Of a stretch of DNA of 64,000 nt, positions 31,513 to 42,828 are shown in pieces. Source of the DNA: Rehmannia glutinosa (Eukaryota; Streptophyta; Magnoliopsida; Lamiales; Orobanchaceae); the NCBI GenBank assembly GCA_016081115.2, contig JABTTQ020002614.1, positions 124,001 through 188,000 on the forward strand. Direction: 5' to 3'. Numbering within the stretch: the stretch's first letter is position 1; every line of letters begins with the position of its first letter. Position numbers and translations under genes: made by a program. The notes below the pieces were generated by a model, which saw only the letters and a list, made by a program, of their open reading frames with translations, made no database searches and had not been told where the DNA came from.

Positions 31513-31513
<1 letters not shown>
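30377..31513. mobile_element. Non-autonomous MULE a, in (TA)n
   Basis: The left end CACATAAGACCACCCTCC then GGGTGAGACAAGAT matches the reverse complement of the right end (GATCATGTGATACCATGG then GATGAGATAAGAT). (TA)n tracts border both sides. The interior (from about 30600) resembles 49060-50033. No coding sequence; an (AG)n run is at 31259-31275. Confidence 0.65.

Positions 31514-31561
<48 letters not shown>
31514..31561. repeat. (TA)n microsatellite between MULEs
   Basis: About 24 TA units separate the right end of one MULE from the left end of the next. Confidence 0.95.
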
Positions 31562-31564
<3 letters not shown>

Positions 31565-31884
31565 GTGGGTTTGTGAGACCATTTATTGGGGTGAGACCGT
31601 GAGACCTAATCAATCTGCTTATAACTAATCATTGGATGGATAAGATTGAAACATTAGATATTGTTGCATTATTTAGCACATTTTCGGATGGGGGCATTTA
31701 GGAAAAATCACAAAAAATCGTCTAACTAGAAAATAGGAGTTTCCATATATATATTTCCTTTAATTTAGGGATGCAATCAATTATAATAAAATCCAAAATC
31801 CTCTAATCTCTAGCAAAAAAAAAACGTCATATCTGTTTTCTTTAATGTAGAGATGCAATTAGTTTCGGATGGGGGCATTCAATG

Positions 31885-32030
31885 TATATTTAGTATAAGT
31901 ATGATGCATATATAGGTTGTAAAAAAGTATTATGTTTTAGTATAAGTATGATGCATATATAGGTTGTAAAAAAGTATTAAGTTTTAGTATAAGTATGATG
32001 CATATATAGGTTGTAAAAAAGTATTATATT
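31885..32030 (+). repeat. Three tandem copies of a roughly 47-bp unit
   Basis: Each unit reads TTTAGTATAAGTATGATGCA, then TATATAGGTTG, then TAAAAAAGTATTA. The copies are nearly identical, indicating recent expansion inside MULE b. Confidence 0.9.
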
Positions 32031-32039
32031 TTTTTTTGC

Positions 32040-32640
32040 AGCACCTTAAATGCAATAATTATGCATTTTTTTCTTGCAATTTACATGCATAAATATATAA
32101 AATATGATGTATAATTAGATGGTGTATCTTTATTTAACGTTTAAAATTGGTTTTATGCATCCTTCCACAGTGTTAAGAATTTAATTATATGTTAACACGT
32201 CCTATGTATATTTAGTCTAATAATGAAGCATATATAGGTTTTAAAAAAATATTGATTATTTTTTGTTGACCCTTAAATGCAAAAATTAATAGGTTTTTTC
32301 CTTACAATTTACATGCGTAGTTAGATAAATTATGATGTATATTTCGCCTCATTTCTTGATTTAAAGTTATAAACTGATTTTATGCATCCTTCAAAAAGTG
32401 TTGGAAGATTAATTATAGGTTATGAAAAAAGATTAATCGTTCTTTGATCGAATGTATATTTAGTAAAAGTATGATTCATATAGAGGAAAAAATATTAATC
32501 GTTCTTTGCAATACATTAAATGCAATAATTATATGTTTTTCTTCCTTGCAATTTACATGCATAGTTAGATACTTATGATGTATATTCAGCATACGTTCTT
32601 TGCTTTAAAAGTTAAAACTGGTTTTGTGCAACCTCGAACA
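32040..32640 (+). repeat. Three diverged copies of a roughly 230-240-bp unit
   Basis: TTGCAATTTACATGCAT-like words at about 32074, 32302 and 32546 are each preceded by CTTAAATGCAATAATTAT and followed by ATGATGTATA and an AAACTGGTTTTATGCA-like segment. Confidence 0.75.
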
Positions 32641-32943
32641 ATTTCGAAAAATTAATTGTTATAAATTTGTAATGATTGTATCAAATTTAAGTATGCTAAA
32701 TCATTCCCGAAAAAAATCTTGGTGTTCAAGATGCATGCAAATCTCGTTTTGGGCGATAATAAAGGGGGTCAAATCTATCCATAATTAACACAAGAGGCGT
32801 CCCTATGTGTAATCACATATATATCCTTTTGACAGTTTTTACACATTAAATATACATTAATAATTGAATTAATCTACACCATTCAAAAAATGTAATGAAT
32901 GTACCAGATTAGATCTCATGGTCTCACCCTAGGATATTGGTCT

Positions 32944-32949
<6 letters not shown>

Positions 32950-32981
<32 letters not shown>
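32950..32981. repeat. (TA)n microsatellite between MULEs
   Basis: About 15 TA units between MULE b and the left end of MULE c. Confidence 0.95.
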
Positions 32982-32983
<2 letters not shown>

Positions 32984-32989
32984 AGGGGT

Positions 32990-33932
32990 TATATGAGACC
33001 ACCTCATAGGGTGAGTCCATAGGACCAATCCTAGCCACATATTTAGATTTTCTAATGGTTGTGATTTTAGAGCTAAAATTAAAAATTAAATATTGGAAAA
33101 TAGAGGGGTAAATTAGTAATCCTACAAAATTACCCATAAAAACGAGATCTGTTATCTTTTATAATCATGCGAGAATCTCTCCAAATCGATCTGACAAAGA
33201 AAATCGGCATGATGAACGGATAGATCTCTTTCTTCTTCTTCATCGAACGCTTTTCATGAAATAAGGTGAACCAACATCCCTAGCTTGAGTAGAACACCAT
33301 TTTTTCTTTGCGTAATTTTGTGGAGAATCAACCGCATATCATGATGCATGCGAAGAGATGAACAACATATTTGAAAAAGGATTATACACATCGCTTAGAG
33401 AAGGTATGTATGATATTGATCATATTCGTAGATATAAAATCAATATCACAATATGATGCTAGCTAGTGCGCAACGCAATCCATAATTCTAAAAAAAACTC
33501 TCAACAAAACTATGTAGTCATATATCCGCATATGAAGGTAATGATTGAGTTTACGCTTACGTGGTATCTTCATCACATCTATGAAAGCATTACTTCGTTA
33601 TAGTGTTAAAAATTCTAAAAATTATCATGAAAAGATGCTCTCAAAAATCATGCATGTGAATAATTAATGTGTTTGCTTATGAACAAAAGTGTTGTTGCTT
33701 ATGTAATATTGTTATGTTGCTTGTAAACACATGTGTGTTTAATGAAAATGTGATTGCTTATGAAGAAAGCTGAATAGTGCATATTAATAAGCAAAAAGCG
33801 TTAAAATAACTTATTGTTACCTATATGCCATGGAGCATCATGAATATACCTCGAGAGTGACTTGAAATATCGAGTGACTCTACGAAGTACTGGATACCTG
33901 AATGTAAACAACAAATCAAACCTAAACAATCA
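32990..33932. other. 5' non-coding part of MULE c
   Basis: No ORF. The word TTGCTTATG recurs at about 33673, 33697, 33718 and 33754, related in reverse complement to the ACATAAGCAA words elsewhere in the element. Confidence 0.6.
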
Positions 33933-36231
33933 ATGGTTTTTGATAATTTAGCTGAGGGAGTGCAATTCTACCGAAATTACGGCCAAATTGTTGGTTTTGA
34001 TGTTCGAATAAGTACAACAAAATGCTTCCCAGTGAAATAATATGCGGACAATACATTGTATGCAACAAAGAGGGGTTCAAGCATGTTGCAAAATCACAGA
34101 AAGAGGATAACACTAAATCTAGCGATCTTGGTGAAAGTTCGAAACAGGACGGGTAACCTCCGACGAGTCGGATGCAATGCTCGTTGTATATTCGAATATG
34201 TTGAAAATAGAAGATACAAGGTAAAACACTTTGAGAAGCGGCACACACACAGTCTCATACCAGAAAAGTTCAGAAATTTTTGAAGGTTAACGAAACCTCA
34301 ATTTTGGACATTTGAAGCAATTCATTCTAAAGCGTGCGAAGGCAAAGATTGGGATTTGGGAATGCAAAATCTCGTTGATTGTATACGGATGGTTGGGGGT
34401 ACTCTAATGCAGGTGCCTTGCAAATTGATTTTAAGAATTTTGAAGAGAGTTGAAAGTATATATTAGCGGGGTTGATGCACAACTAGTCATAGATAGGTTT
34501 CTCAAGAAGATGGAAGTCATCCGGTTTGGCGTTCAACTACGCGTCAACAAAAATGAACAATTGACTAGACTATTTTGGGTTGATCCAATATGCGGGGATA
34601 AACTATGCCTATTTGGAGATGCCATATCATTCGACGCCATATCATTCGACGCAACATACAACACTAATAGGTAACTAGGCCTAACAATGCATTCATTCTA
34701 TTTCGTCTTGCTTGTATAGTGTTAATATAAAGCATATGAAGAACATGATTTATGCATTCATTATATTATCTCTTGCTTGTGTAGTGTTAACATACTTATT
34801 GCATATGAAGAACATGGTTTATGCTTGCATAGGTACAAAATGGTGTTTGCTCCATTTACTGGCATAGATAATCATAAAAGATATGTAACTTTTGCATCGG
34901 GCTACTATCTTTGAAGGAAGATGAATAATCCTATGTATGGTTATTCCAAAAGTTTATGGAAGCAATAGGATGTGAGCCAATATACATTGTAACAGGCCAG
35001 GACCCTGCGATGAAGAATGCGATAAGAAAGGTTTTCAAAAACACGATACATCACTTGTGTATGTGGCATATAATGGAGAAGGTAACTGTGAAGCTTGGGC
35101 ACGCATTATTCAACGATGAATGTTTCATAAAAAGACCGAAAGACCTAGCGGAATAATTGCATTGAACCAAAAATATTTTGAAGAAAAATGGAGCGAGCTA
35201 ATGAATGAATACAATTTGACTTCCCATGCATGGTTGAAGAATATTTTTGACATTAGACGATCATGGATTCCAACATATTTTAAAAATATTGAGTTGGGTG
35301 AACTACTCCGAACCACATCAAGATCCGAGAGTGCTAACAGTTGGTTCGGTAGTTTCATGAACCCCCAAGTCAACTTGGTTGAATTTTTATGCACTATGAA
35401 AGTGCAATGGAGGCTCAAAGACATGCGGCGGATAAATTGACCAATGAGACAAACACAAATGTTCGATATGCAAGACACCATTGGCCATTGAAAAGCACGT
35501 GCGTCGGTGTATACGAGGATGATGTTTTCCGTTATGAGTTCAGAAATAGTGGCATCATGTTATAACTATCTAATGTTAAATATCGAAGATGCTACAGATA
35601 ACTGTTCTTACCATATCAAAGACATTGGCATCGGAATGTTTACTGTTGTTTTCGATAAAAGACGGACTTGATCTTTATCACATTGCAACATGTTGACAGA
35701 TTGGGATGGTATGCCGTCACATCTTGATGTTGTTCAAGGAGCTTGGCAAAATTATAGAAAAATACATACTCAATCGATGGGTTAAAAATGCATCAACTTC
35801 TCAGACGTTAAACATCCGATCACTTTGTCAATACACAAGTGGGCGCTAAGTCGATACAACATTGAAAAAAATATGGTCTGATTTCCATTGTTGTGCAAGG
35901 ATTGCAAAAGGCAACAAAGAACAACTCGAATCTTTGGGAAAAATCATTCAAGACCACAAGCAGTTGTTACTCATGCAACATGGGATTAATCCAGGTATAT
36001 TGAACAAGCAGACGTTGCTAGAGGACTTTGGTGGGACTACGTCACAACTAGAAATTCAAGTTTTGCCACCAAAACAAAGGCAAGAACGAGGGTAGTGGTA
36101 GCCATGTTAAAAGCCGAATACAAAGCCAAAAAGAGAATGCAATCAAGGCAAGCAAAAAGCTAAAGAGACGTTGCGGGAAGTGTGGAGACATTGGGAGCCA
36201 CAATAGCCGAACCTGCAGCAAGCAGGCATAG
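33933..36231 (+). pseudogene. FAR1/MULE transposase with SWIM-type tail and zinc knuckle, frameshifted
   Basis: Starts MVFDNLAEGVQFYRNYGQIV, a FAR1-type DNA-binding domain. It continues in another frame as GQYIVCNKEGFKHVAKSQ and again as VGCNARCIFEYVENRRYKVK with HTHS. The transposase core has the first catalytic D in ISFDATYNTNR, the second in VTGQDPAMKNAI, the HHLCMWHIMEK block, and the E in TTSRSESANSWFG. A CCHC knuckle (RCGKCGDIGSHNSRTC) ends the protein. A plausible intron at 34671-34832 (AATAG/GTAACT...TTGCATAG/GTAC) splits the codon in NTNR-Y. All three catalytic acids are visible, but at least five frame changes or stops separate the pieces. A 15-bp in-frame duplication repeats AISFD beside the first D. 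Confidence 0.85.
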
Positions 36232-36289
36232 CACAAGACTCTATAATAATTTTTATTACTTTATTTTCTGAGACATTATACATGGATAT

Positions 36290-37440
36290 TTGGTTACAAA
36301 CTATGTTTTTAAATCTGTTATGCTGATAAACTTCATATGTATTAAACTTCAAGTACATAAGCAATGTATGAACGTTTCGTAAAGACACATATATATTTTT
36401 CTTAAAATCCAAAAAAACTTATACATAAGCGTCCCCTATATATTATATATGTAACAAATATGTACTACATAAGCAAGAATTGCAAAATGTATGAATACTT
36501 TGATGATATAAGAAAATTTATTTGGAAATAACAGTTATCTCTTTGTAAGCACTAATATGCTTCTTCATATGCATACAAATTATCATTCACAATCAACATA
36601 TGTATTTAATAATTAGTGTATTGCACATCTACACATGCATCAAACTAAATGCTATTTTACAAAAACATTGTACCTACAATTGTTTAATCGAACCCGCAAT
36701 GCTAATGTAGATTTTACACAAAAACATCGTGCCTACCCCAAAAAATGCAGATAATGTATGATCCTACCTACATGTTTATCAAAACATTTGCAACATGACA
36801 ACAAAAAAAAACATAAAGGTATCTTGTTCGAAATAGAGTTTCAATATCACATTCAAATTTCTACAACTACTTCATCCACTGTGCTTTTTTGCCTCGAGAA
36901 AATTCTTTGCCTTCAGTTCGTTCATGTCAGCCAAAGCAATAGAAGTGGCATACTTCGCCCGCAACATGGATAACTGTGCAGGATTTTTCTTCATCAAATC
37001 ACTATCCCAGTTCCTCATGCCTCCGCCCATGTATGTTTCTATGTGGCGCATGGCAAAAACACCGCAATCTACCTTATTATCATTGTCCCTCCAGTCCATG
37101 GCCAACCTCAACACTTTAGAGTTTTGTATATAACATGCAACCACCTTTGGACAAAACGTACTGGGCAAAAATCTGGCGCTGCAAAAGTCACAACACATAT
37201 GCATCAAAATAACTTCATATTCACAAAGTTTCAACTACATAAGCAATTAATAAACAATACGCATGCAACACTAGTACTAAACTTAGAATACCAAAATGTT
37301 ATACATAAGCTATACATATACATAATATAAGCAACAAATCTATATTATACAAGCAAGCATTGCAATATGCATATGAAGTTTAGTACACAAGCAGGAATGT
37401 TATACTACACATGCACAACAATTATCATACGTAAGCAATG
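36290..37440 (-). repeat. Dispersed word TACATAAGCAA in introns/flank of the Ulp1 gene (first block)
   Basis: ACATAAGCAATG, ACATAAGCAAGAATTGC, ACATAAGCAATTAAT, TATACAAGCAAGCATTGC and ACGTAAGCAATG, among others, lie between and outside the exons. The same words resume after the retrotransposon at 46924-47360. Confidence 0.75.
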
Positions 37441-38990
37441 TAATTGTATTGCATGAACATATATAAAAGAAATATTCAAAAAAGCAGGAGAAAGATGATC
37501 ATACCAATTTTTGGGGGAGGTGTTCATACTTGTTAGTTTTGGTACCCTCCACTGAAGAATTGTCCATAATGTGGCATTGCTTATTCTTGACATCGAAGCA
37601 CAAGACGAAGAAATGCTCGCTTTTACAAATTGAAAAGAAGAACTGATAACAATACACATAAAATAAATTAAAAAATATAAAACACCAAAATGTAAATAAT
37701 AATATAGAAAAAAAATCTAAATACCAAATCAAGTGAATCAATCTTTTAGAACTTGTGTCGCCAAATTCTGCATCGAAACTAGATGTAAATAGCCCCAATG
37801 CATCATTCATTTCCGATTCATCCTCGGCGACACAACAAAATATTCTTTGCAATATTTAGTAGGCAATTACACTCAACTAACCAGGGAAAAAAGTGGTTAA
37901 TAATAAATACAAATGCGACGCACAATTGAGTATGTTGTTGCGAAAAATCTTCGTGGCGAACTCTTGCTCTTTAGGGCCTCCTTGTGATTAAGGATCCTAG
38001 CCCATATATCTATAACGGCCGAGCACACATACTCCCCCTCCTTCAAGGATTCAACATAATCTCTTACCAACTGGACATCCCCGTTCTTAAAAATCACTTC
38101 TAACCTGTGAGTTAAAAAAATAGGATGACACAATGACACACAATATGCTTCAAAATATTATAAAAAATGGAACATATATAAAACACATACTCGTTTGCAG
38201 CCTCGTTTTCCAACAACCACTTCGAAACCAACAACTCTTTTTTAGTCAATTTTGATTTCAAATCAATCTGCCTCACAAGAAATGGAGAGATTAGAGGGCA
38301 AGAATTTTTGGGAATTCTCTTCGTTGTATAATCAATCCCACTAACCATCTCGTTGACATCCACGCCCTCCTCCACCTCTTCATCCCCATTATTGCCTCTA
38401 ACACCACCACTCCCACTTGAAACACCCCCTACATTGCAACGGAAAAAAAGGATAAATATATTACACATTAAAGATTCCATACATTCACCACAAGACTAAT
38501 CTCAATATAAGAAAAATAAATTTTCACTTGTTTAATCTATGGACCTCGATCATGTTCAACAATAGTTCTTGGAATGTCACAGATAATCTCACGAGATATA
38601 TTAACAACATTGCCCCATCCATCATTTCGCCCATCCTGACTAACCCCGAGACTAAAACTGGGCATATCCTCAATCGTTTTTTATATCATCTCTCCTACCC
38701 AGTGCACGCTCGATCTTTTCGATTGTCGTGATAATCTCGGAGCTATTCTAAAAAATTTCATTTTCTTGAGTCTCACTCATCTCAGCATTATCAGTCGCCT
38801 CCACACCACCCTTCCTGCTCGTGAAACCAATCAACTTCCTTGCCGCTTCTTGAATTTTGTTAAATTGTGCAACCCTGAGAAAATTCTTTTGGCGCATTCT
38901 CCAAAAAATATTATCATGTCAACAACATCATTTGCAAGACACGACGACTTCCCAACCATCCTAACAGCATATTTCTAAAATCTTATGCAC
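36872..38990 (-). pseudogene. Ulp1-type cysteine protease gene of MULE c, C-terminal exons
   Basis: Exon-like blocks in order: about 38990-38540, with MPSFSLGVSQDG (a signature of plant Ulp1-bearing MULE proteins); 38480-38193, acidic then RQIDLKSKLTKKELLVSKWL; about 38112-37907 (LEVIFKNGDVQLVRDYVESL); 37844-37740 (CVAEDESEMNDALGLF); about 37640-37505; and about 37190-36872. The protease triad is visible: His in KSEHFFVLCFD, Asp in HIMDNS and Cys in KVDCGVFAMRHIETYMG. Splice sites include GTATGT/ACTCACAG between the second and third blocks, with phase kept. A frameshift near 37150 and a stop in the first block argue for decay. The family cleaves SUMO-like isopeptides; the role in MULEs is unknown. 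Confidence 0.75.
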
Positions 38991-39767
38991 ACAAAACTTA
39001 AAAGTTGCAGCCAATAGACAAACAATTATTCTGAACTGTGTTTGATACATGTTTTTATCTTAATTTTGATGATTTTATTTTGTCACCAAAACAATGTTTT
39101 TAAAGGTTGTCCAAATACTCCTAAATGATTTAAAATGGTTTTAATATTTTCAGGAGTATTTCCTCAAGTTTATAATAATGGACAACACTTTTAATGATTT
39201 TATGTCAATGGGCTTTTACTCCTAAACAAGATTTCTAAATGTTGTCTAAATACTCCCGATTGGTTTAAAATATTTTTACTAAATTTTCGGAGTATTTCTT
39301 GAGTTTTATTTTCGACAAAAATTGGACAACATTTAAATCTCTTGTCGACCGGCCGCCCTATAGGGCAACCCGCACCTGAAGATGATTTTTGAAACAGAAA
39401 ATGAGACGGAAGGAAAACCAGGTAGGTCGACCGGTCGCCCAGGGGTCGACCGGTACCTGCAAGTTGGCGATGAAACAGATTGATTTTTTCCAACAAAATA
39501 GATGAGGGGGACCGGTTGAGACAGGGGCCGACCGGTCGAAGCCTATGTCGACCGGTCGCCCTGTTGAAATTTTCAAAGTGTTCTTAATTCTCTTATTTCT
39601 GTGCGGCCGGGCCGCCTCGTATTGACAAAGCAAAAATATGACCGTTTGACAGACACATTTCCTTAAATTGTGGGATTGATTTCTAATGACTATATTCTTG
39701 ATTTTAATTGTATTTTTCTGTAGATTTTTAATCCCCAAGAGGAGCCTATGCTTGATCAATCATCTCC

Positions 39768-39775
39768 TATAAATA
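39768..39775 (+). promoter_or_regulatory. TATA box of the LTR
   Basis: TATAAATA in CTCCTATAAATAGAGG. The same box is at 46206-46213 in the 3' LTR. Transcription would start about 30 bp downstream, placing the hairpin array in the leader. Confidence 0.7.
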
Positions 39776-40059
39776 GAGGAAGTTTTGGAGCAACCAAAAC
39801 AACAATTGAGATACAACACAACAAGATACACTTCAAGCATATACTTGGTCTTTCATTGTTATTATTCTTGTTGTAAATTTGCCTAGCTTATCACTTTCAC
39901 ATCTTTGAGGTCTAGGCTATTCTTGATTACACTTTGCACTCAAATTGTATTATTCATTATTGAGTTGTAATCTTGATTTTTGGTTATCATTCAAACACAA
40001 GATATCCTTGTGAGTGTTCTTGTGGTAAGAACACACTTGGATGATCTAGGTGATAGGTG

Positions 40060-40235
40060 CAAGAAGATTGTGGTGATCTTCTTATTGAGGTGTTGACGAA
40101 TTTGGTATTCTTCAAGGTTGAAGATTGTGGTAATCTTCACAAGGTGCCGTTGGAGATTGTGGTAATCTTCAAGAAGAGATTGTGGTAATCTCAAGGGTGG
40201 TGTTGAAGAAGAGTGTGAAGCTCTTCAAGGTGTTG
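40060..40235 (+). repeat. Hairpin-forming repeats in the LTR leader
   Basis: GAAGATTGTGG[TG][AG]ATCTTC-type units at 40063, 40120, 40152 and 40174 each pair GAAGATT with AATCTTC around GTGGT. The same set is at 46500-46670 in the 3' LTR. Confidence 0.85.
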
Positions 40236-40489
40236 TAAGTTGAATTTGTATTAATTTTGGTAATTAATAAAATTCTTTTTCTTTTTGAAATCCATCCCGG
40301 ATATACTGGGGTGGTAGAGGATTAGGCCCTAGGTGGGTTGAACCTCTTTAAATCGAAGTGTGTTGTTTACATTCCGCACCTTTATTATTGTGTTTGAGCA
40401 TTCGGTTGTAAAAAGAGGGCTAAATCGAAAAGATGGAGATAATCTATTCACCCCCCCTCTAGATTATCGTAGCCACTTGGACTTACAAG

Positions 40490-40502
40490 TGGTATCAAAG
40501 CC
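40490..40502 (+). other. Primer-binding site, initiator tRNA-Met type
   Basis: TGGTATCAAAGCC starts two bases after the LTR end. It differs from the usual TGGTATCAGAGC at one position. Confidence 0.85.
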
Positions 40503-40529
40503 AAACTCTTTAGTAAGCTCGTTTCACAT

Positions 40530-41670
40530 CGCGAGTGAAGAGAAACGATCGTCGCTCGAACGAAGCTCATCTATCCCAAGCACCTCCACCACCAAGCCAC
40601 CACTATTTGATTCCAAAAATTTTATTTTTGGAAAGAAAGAATGGAATGCTACTTGCAAGGTTGCGGGTTCGACATTTGAACACCGTCATAAACGAAGAAT
40701 CCATTCCGATGAAAGATACACCACACACCTCAAAAGGCTTCAAAAAGCTCAATGATGAAGAGAAGAAAATCATCTCCTTAAACGGTAAAGCTCTCAATAT
40801 TTTGTATTGTTCATTTACTAATTTAGAATATGAACATATTGTAGGAATAAAGTAGGCACATGAAGTATGGCAAAAATTAGAAGCCATCTATGGAGTATTT
40901 GCAAATGAAAGTAGTCAAACAAAAACATCTACTTCTCAAAGGGATACAAGTTCATATCTAAGGAACAAACCTCTTACAACTTCCAATTATGAAGAAGTTG
41001 AATATTGTTTTATGGGCTTCAATGAAGAGAATGAGGTATGTCTTAAACCCTCTACTTCCTATGATATTGTCATTCAAAATGATTATAGTGATTTGCAAAA
41101 TGATTATGATGAACTTCAAAATGAATTCCAAAGCTTACTTGTTAAATACAAAAATTTGAAAAAGGAATTCAATGTTTTGAAAAATGATAAGGATAGTTTA
41201 TTTACTTCCTATGAATCACTATCATGTGCTCACACCACCACCACACTTGACAAGGTTAGAAACCTTGAAAAAGAAAATAGTACTCTTGTTGAGGATATAA
41301 ATTGCTTGAAAAATGATTAATCTAAATCCAACTTGAAAAGTACCGATAAAATGACCAATATTGTTGATTGTTCGAAACTAGAACTTGATCATAAGCTCCA
41401 AGGATGTCAATCACATGAAAAAGAATCAAGTCTCTAAGCATGTTGGTCATTATGCTCCTAGAATTATTACATGTTTCTATTGCGGTAAAAAAAGGGTCAT
41501 ACGGCTAATTTTTGTCGAGCTAGAAATAGCTCTAATTATCGTTGGAGACCTAAAAGTCTCAAGACTAATCCTAAAGGACCCAAACACATAAGGGTACCAC
41601 AAAATAATGTGTTATTAGGTACCCGTGAAATAATGATCAAAGAAAATTCATACCGCCAAGAAGACATCAA
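40530..41670 (+). pseudogene. copia-type gag of the non-autonomous element, frameshifted
   Basis: Reads TTKPPLFDSKNFIFGK then, in other frames, TVINEESIPMKD, KKIISLNGKALNILYCSF and AHEVWQKLEAIYG. This is the UBN2 gag pattern of copia elements, interrupted by a TAG near 40852 and several shifts. A coiled-coil spacer with repeated LQNDYDELQNEF-type sequence runs at 41012-41320. The zinc knuckle begins ITCFYCGKK and continues out of frame as GHTANFCRARN. The gag would be non-functional as read here. Confidence 0.75.
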
Positions 41671-41950
41671 ATGACCGTTTCATTTGATCAAAGAAGGAGA
41701 AACTATTTTCAACAAAGCCAATTTCCAAGAAGAAGATATAATCAAAAATGGAAAGAACACAATCCTTGGAAATGGCAAAGACATCATCAACAAGATGATT
41801 TTCAAAGAAGAAGAGACTCTCAACAAAGGGAAAGCAACAAACCTTGGAAATGGAGTGATCAAAGAAGTCATCATCAACAAAGTGACTTCTCAAAGGGAAG
41901 ATATCATCAAAAATGGGAACGACACAACCCATGGAAACGACGTAATTGGT
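41671..41950 (+). pseudogene. Arg/Gln/Trp-rich repeated region (NPWKW repeats)
   Basis: One frame from 41671 encodes three related units of RRRYNQKWKEHNPWKW and RRRDSQQRESNKPWKW type, ending HNPWKRRNW. The DNA is a degenerate tandem repeat of about 90 bp around CAACC(C)(TA)TGGAAATGG. The composition is that of an RNA-binding gag tail. I found no named family. Confidence 0.5.
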
Positions 41951-42828
41951 AAACCGTATCTCCCCATCTATATATGCATTTTATCTTAATTATATGCATG
42001 TTTTTATTTATGTCTTAATTGCAAAATGAGTTTTCATGCAATTATTTTTTAATTTAGGTCTTTAATATATTTGTGAGTTTCAAAATGTTTAAAAAGAAGA
42101 CCTTGCATGATTTTCTAAAACTCTTGTGCATTTAATTAGACTTATGTGGCTTATTATCTCTTATGAAATCTTATAGCATAAGCTCTTTTTAATATCTCCT
42201 TTTACTTGCCTACACTTGTATTTTTTTGTGCAAACTTTGTCTAAGAATTGTGTAGGATATGTATCTCATATTCATTGGCTATTTCGTCATCAAAGTTTCT
42301 TAAACTATCGTGGTACGTTCACCCGTATTTACCTTAGAACTCGATATTATACTTATGCACATATCTTTCAAGATATTTCATTTTAACCCCTTAAGTGCCC
42401 CTAAATGATTTTGCAAATATTCTCTTAAAAGGGCACTACTTGTTAAGTCTCGATTTTCTCGAATATATGTTTTCCGAAACCCGTATTTGTTGGACTTGAT
42501 CCAAAACTATCTTTTGCAAAGTTTTAAAACTTTTGGGGTGAAAAATCAAATTTTTGAATATTCGAAAAGAAAAATTGCATTGGGGACGGTCAAAGAAAGC
42601 GGTCGGTGCGCGCCTCGTCACGCCGACCGGCCGCACCCTACCGGCGGTCGCCTGAGCAATTTCTCGGTTTAAAACGTTCGCCTTCATTTCATAACAGACG
42701 ATTGGTAATTTTTTTTTGTTAAAACCCTAACTGCGAAATCCCCCCCTTTCTTCTACTATCTTCAATTCTTCATCAATCCTTGTAATCTTTCTTGCTAATT
42801 CACTTCTTTTTGCAAGAACTTCACATAT
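41951..42828. other. Non-coding retrotransposon interior
   Basis: No domain. 42590-42655 has CCGACCGGCCGC and CCGGCGGTCGCC patches related to the LTR palindromes. A normal-looking leader precedes the next ORF. Confidence 0.5.

Larger units (their letters stand above)
31562..32949. mobile_element. Non-autonomous MULE b, in (TA)n
   Basis: The left end GTGAGACCATTTATTGGGG then TGAGACCGTGAGACCTAATC matches the reverse complement of the right end (ATGAGACCAATATCC then GGGTGAGACCATGAGATCTAATC). These TIRs of about 45 bp are flanked by (TA)n on both sides. No transposase is present. The interior consists of repeats (next two entries). Confidence 0.85.
39039..40487 (+). repeat. 5' LTR with CCGG palindromes, TATA box and hairpin repeats
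   Basis: TG...CA ends. Between 39345 and 39615 there are several copies of (T)CGACCGGTCG(A). TATAAATA is at 39768-39775. Downstream (40060-40235) four AGATTGTGGTAATCTTC hairpins lie in the presumed transcript leader. Confidence 0.95.
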
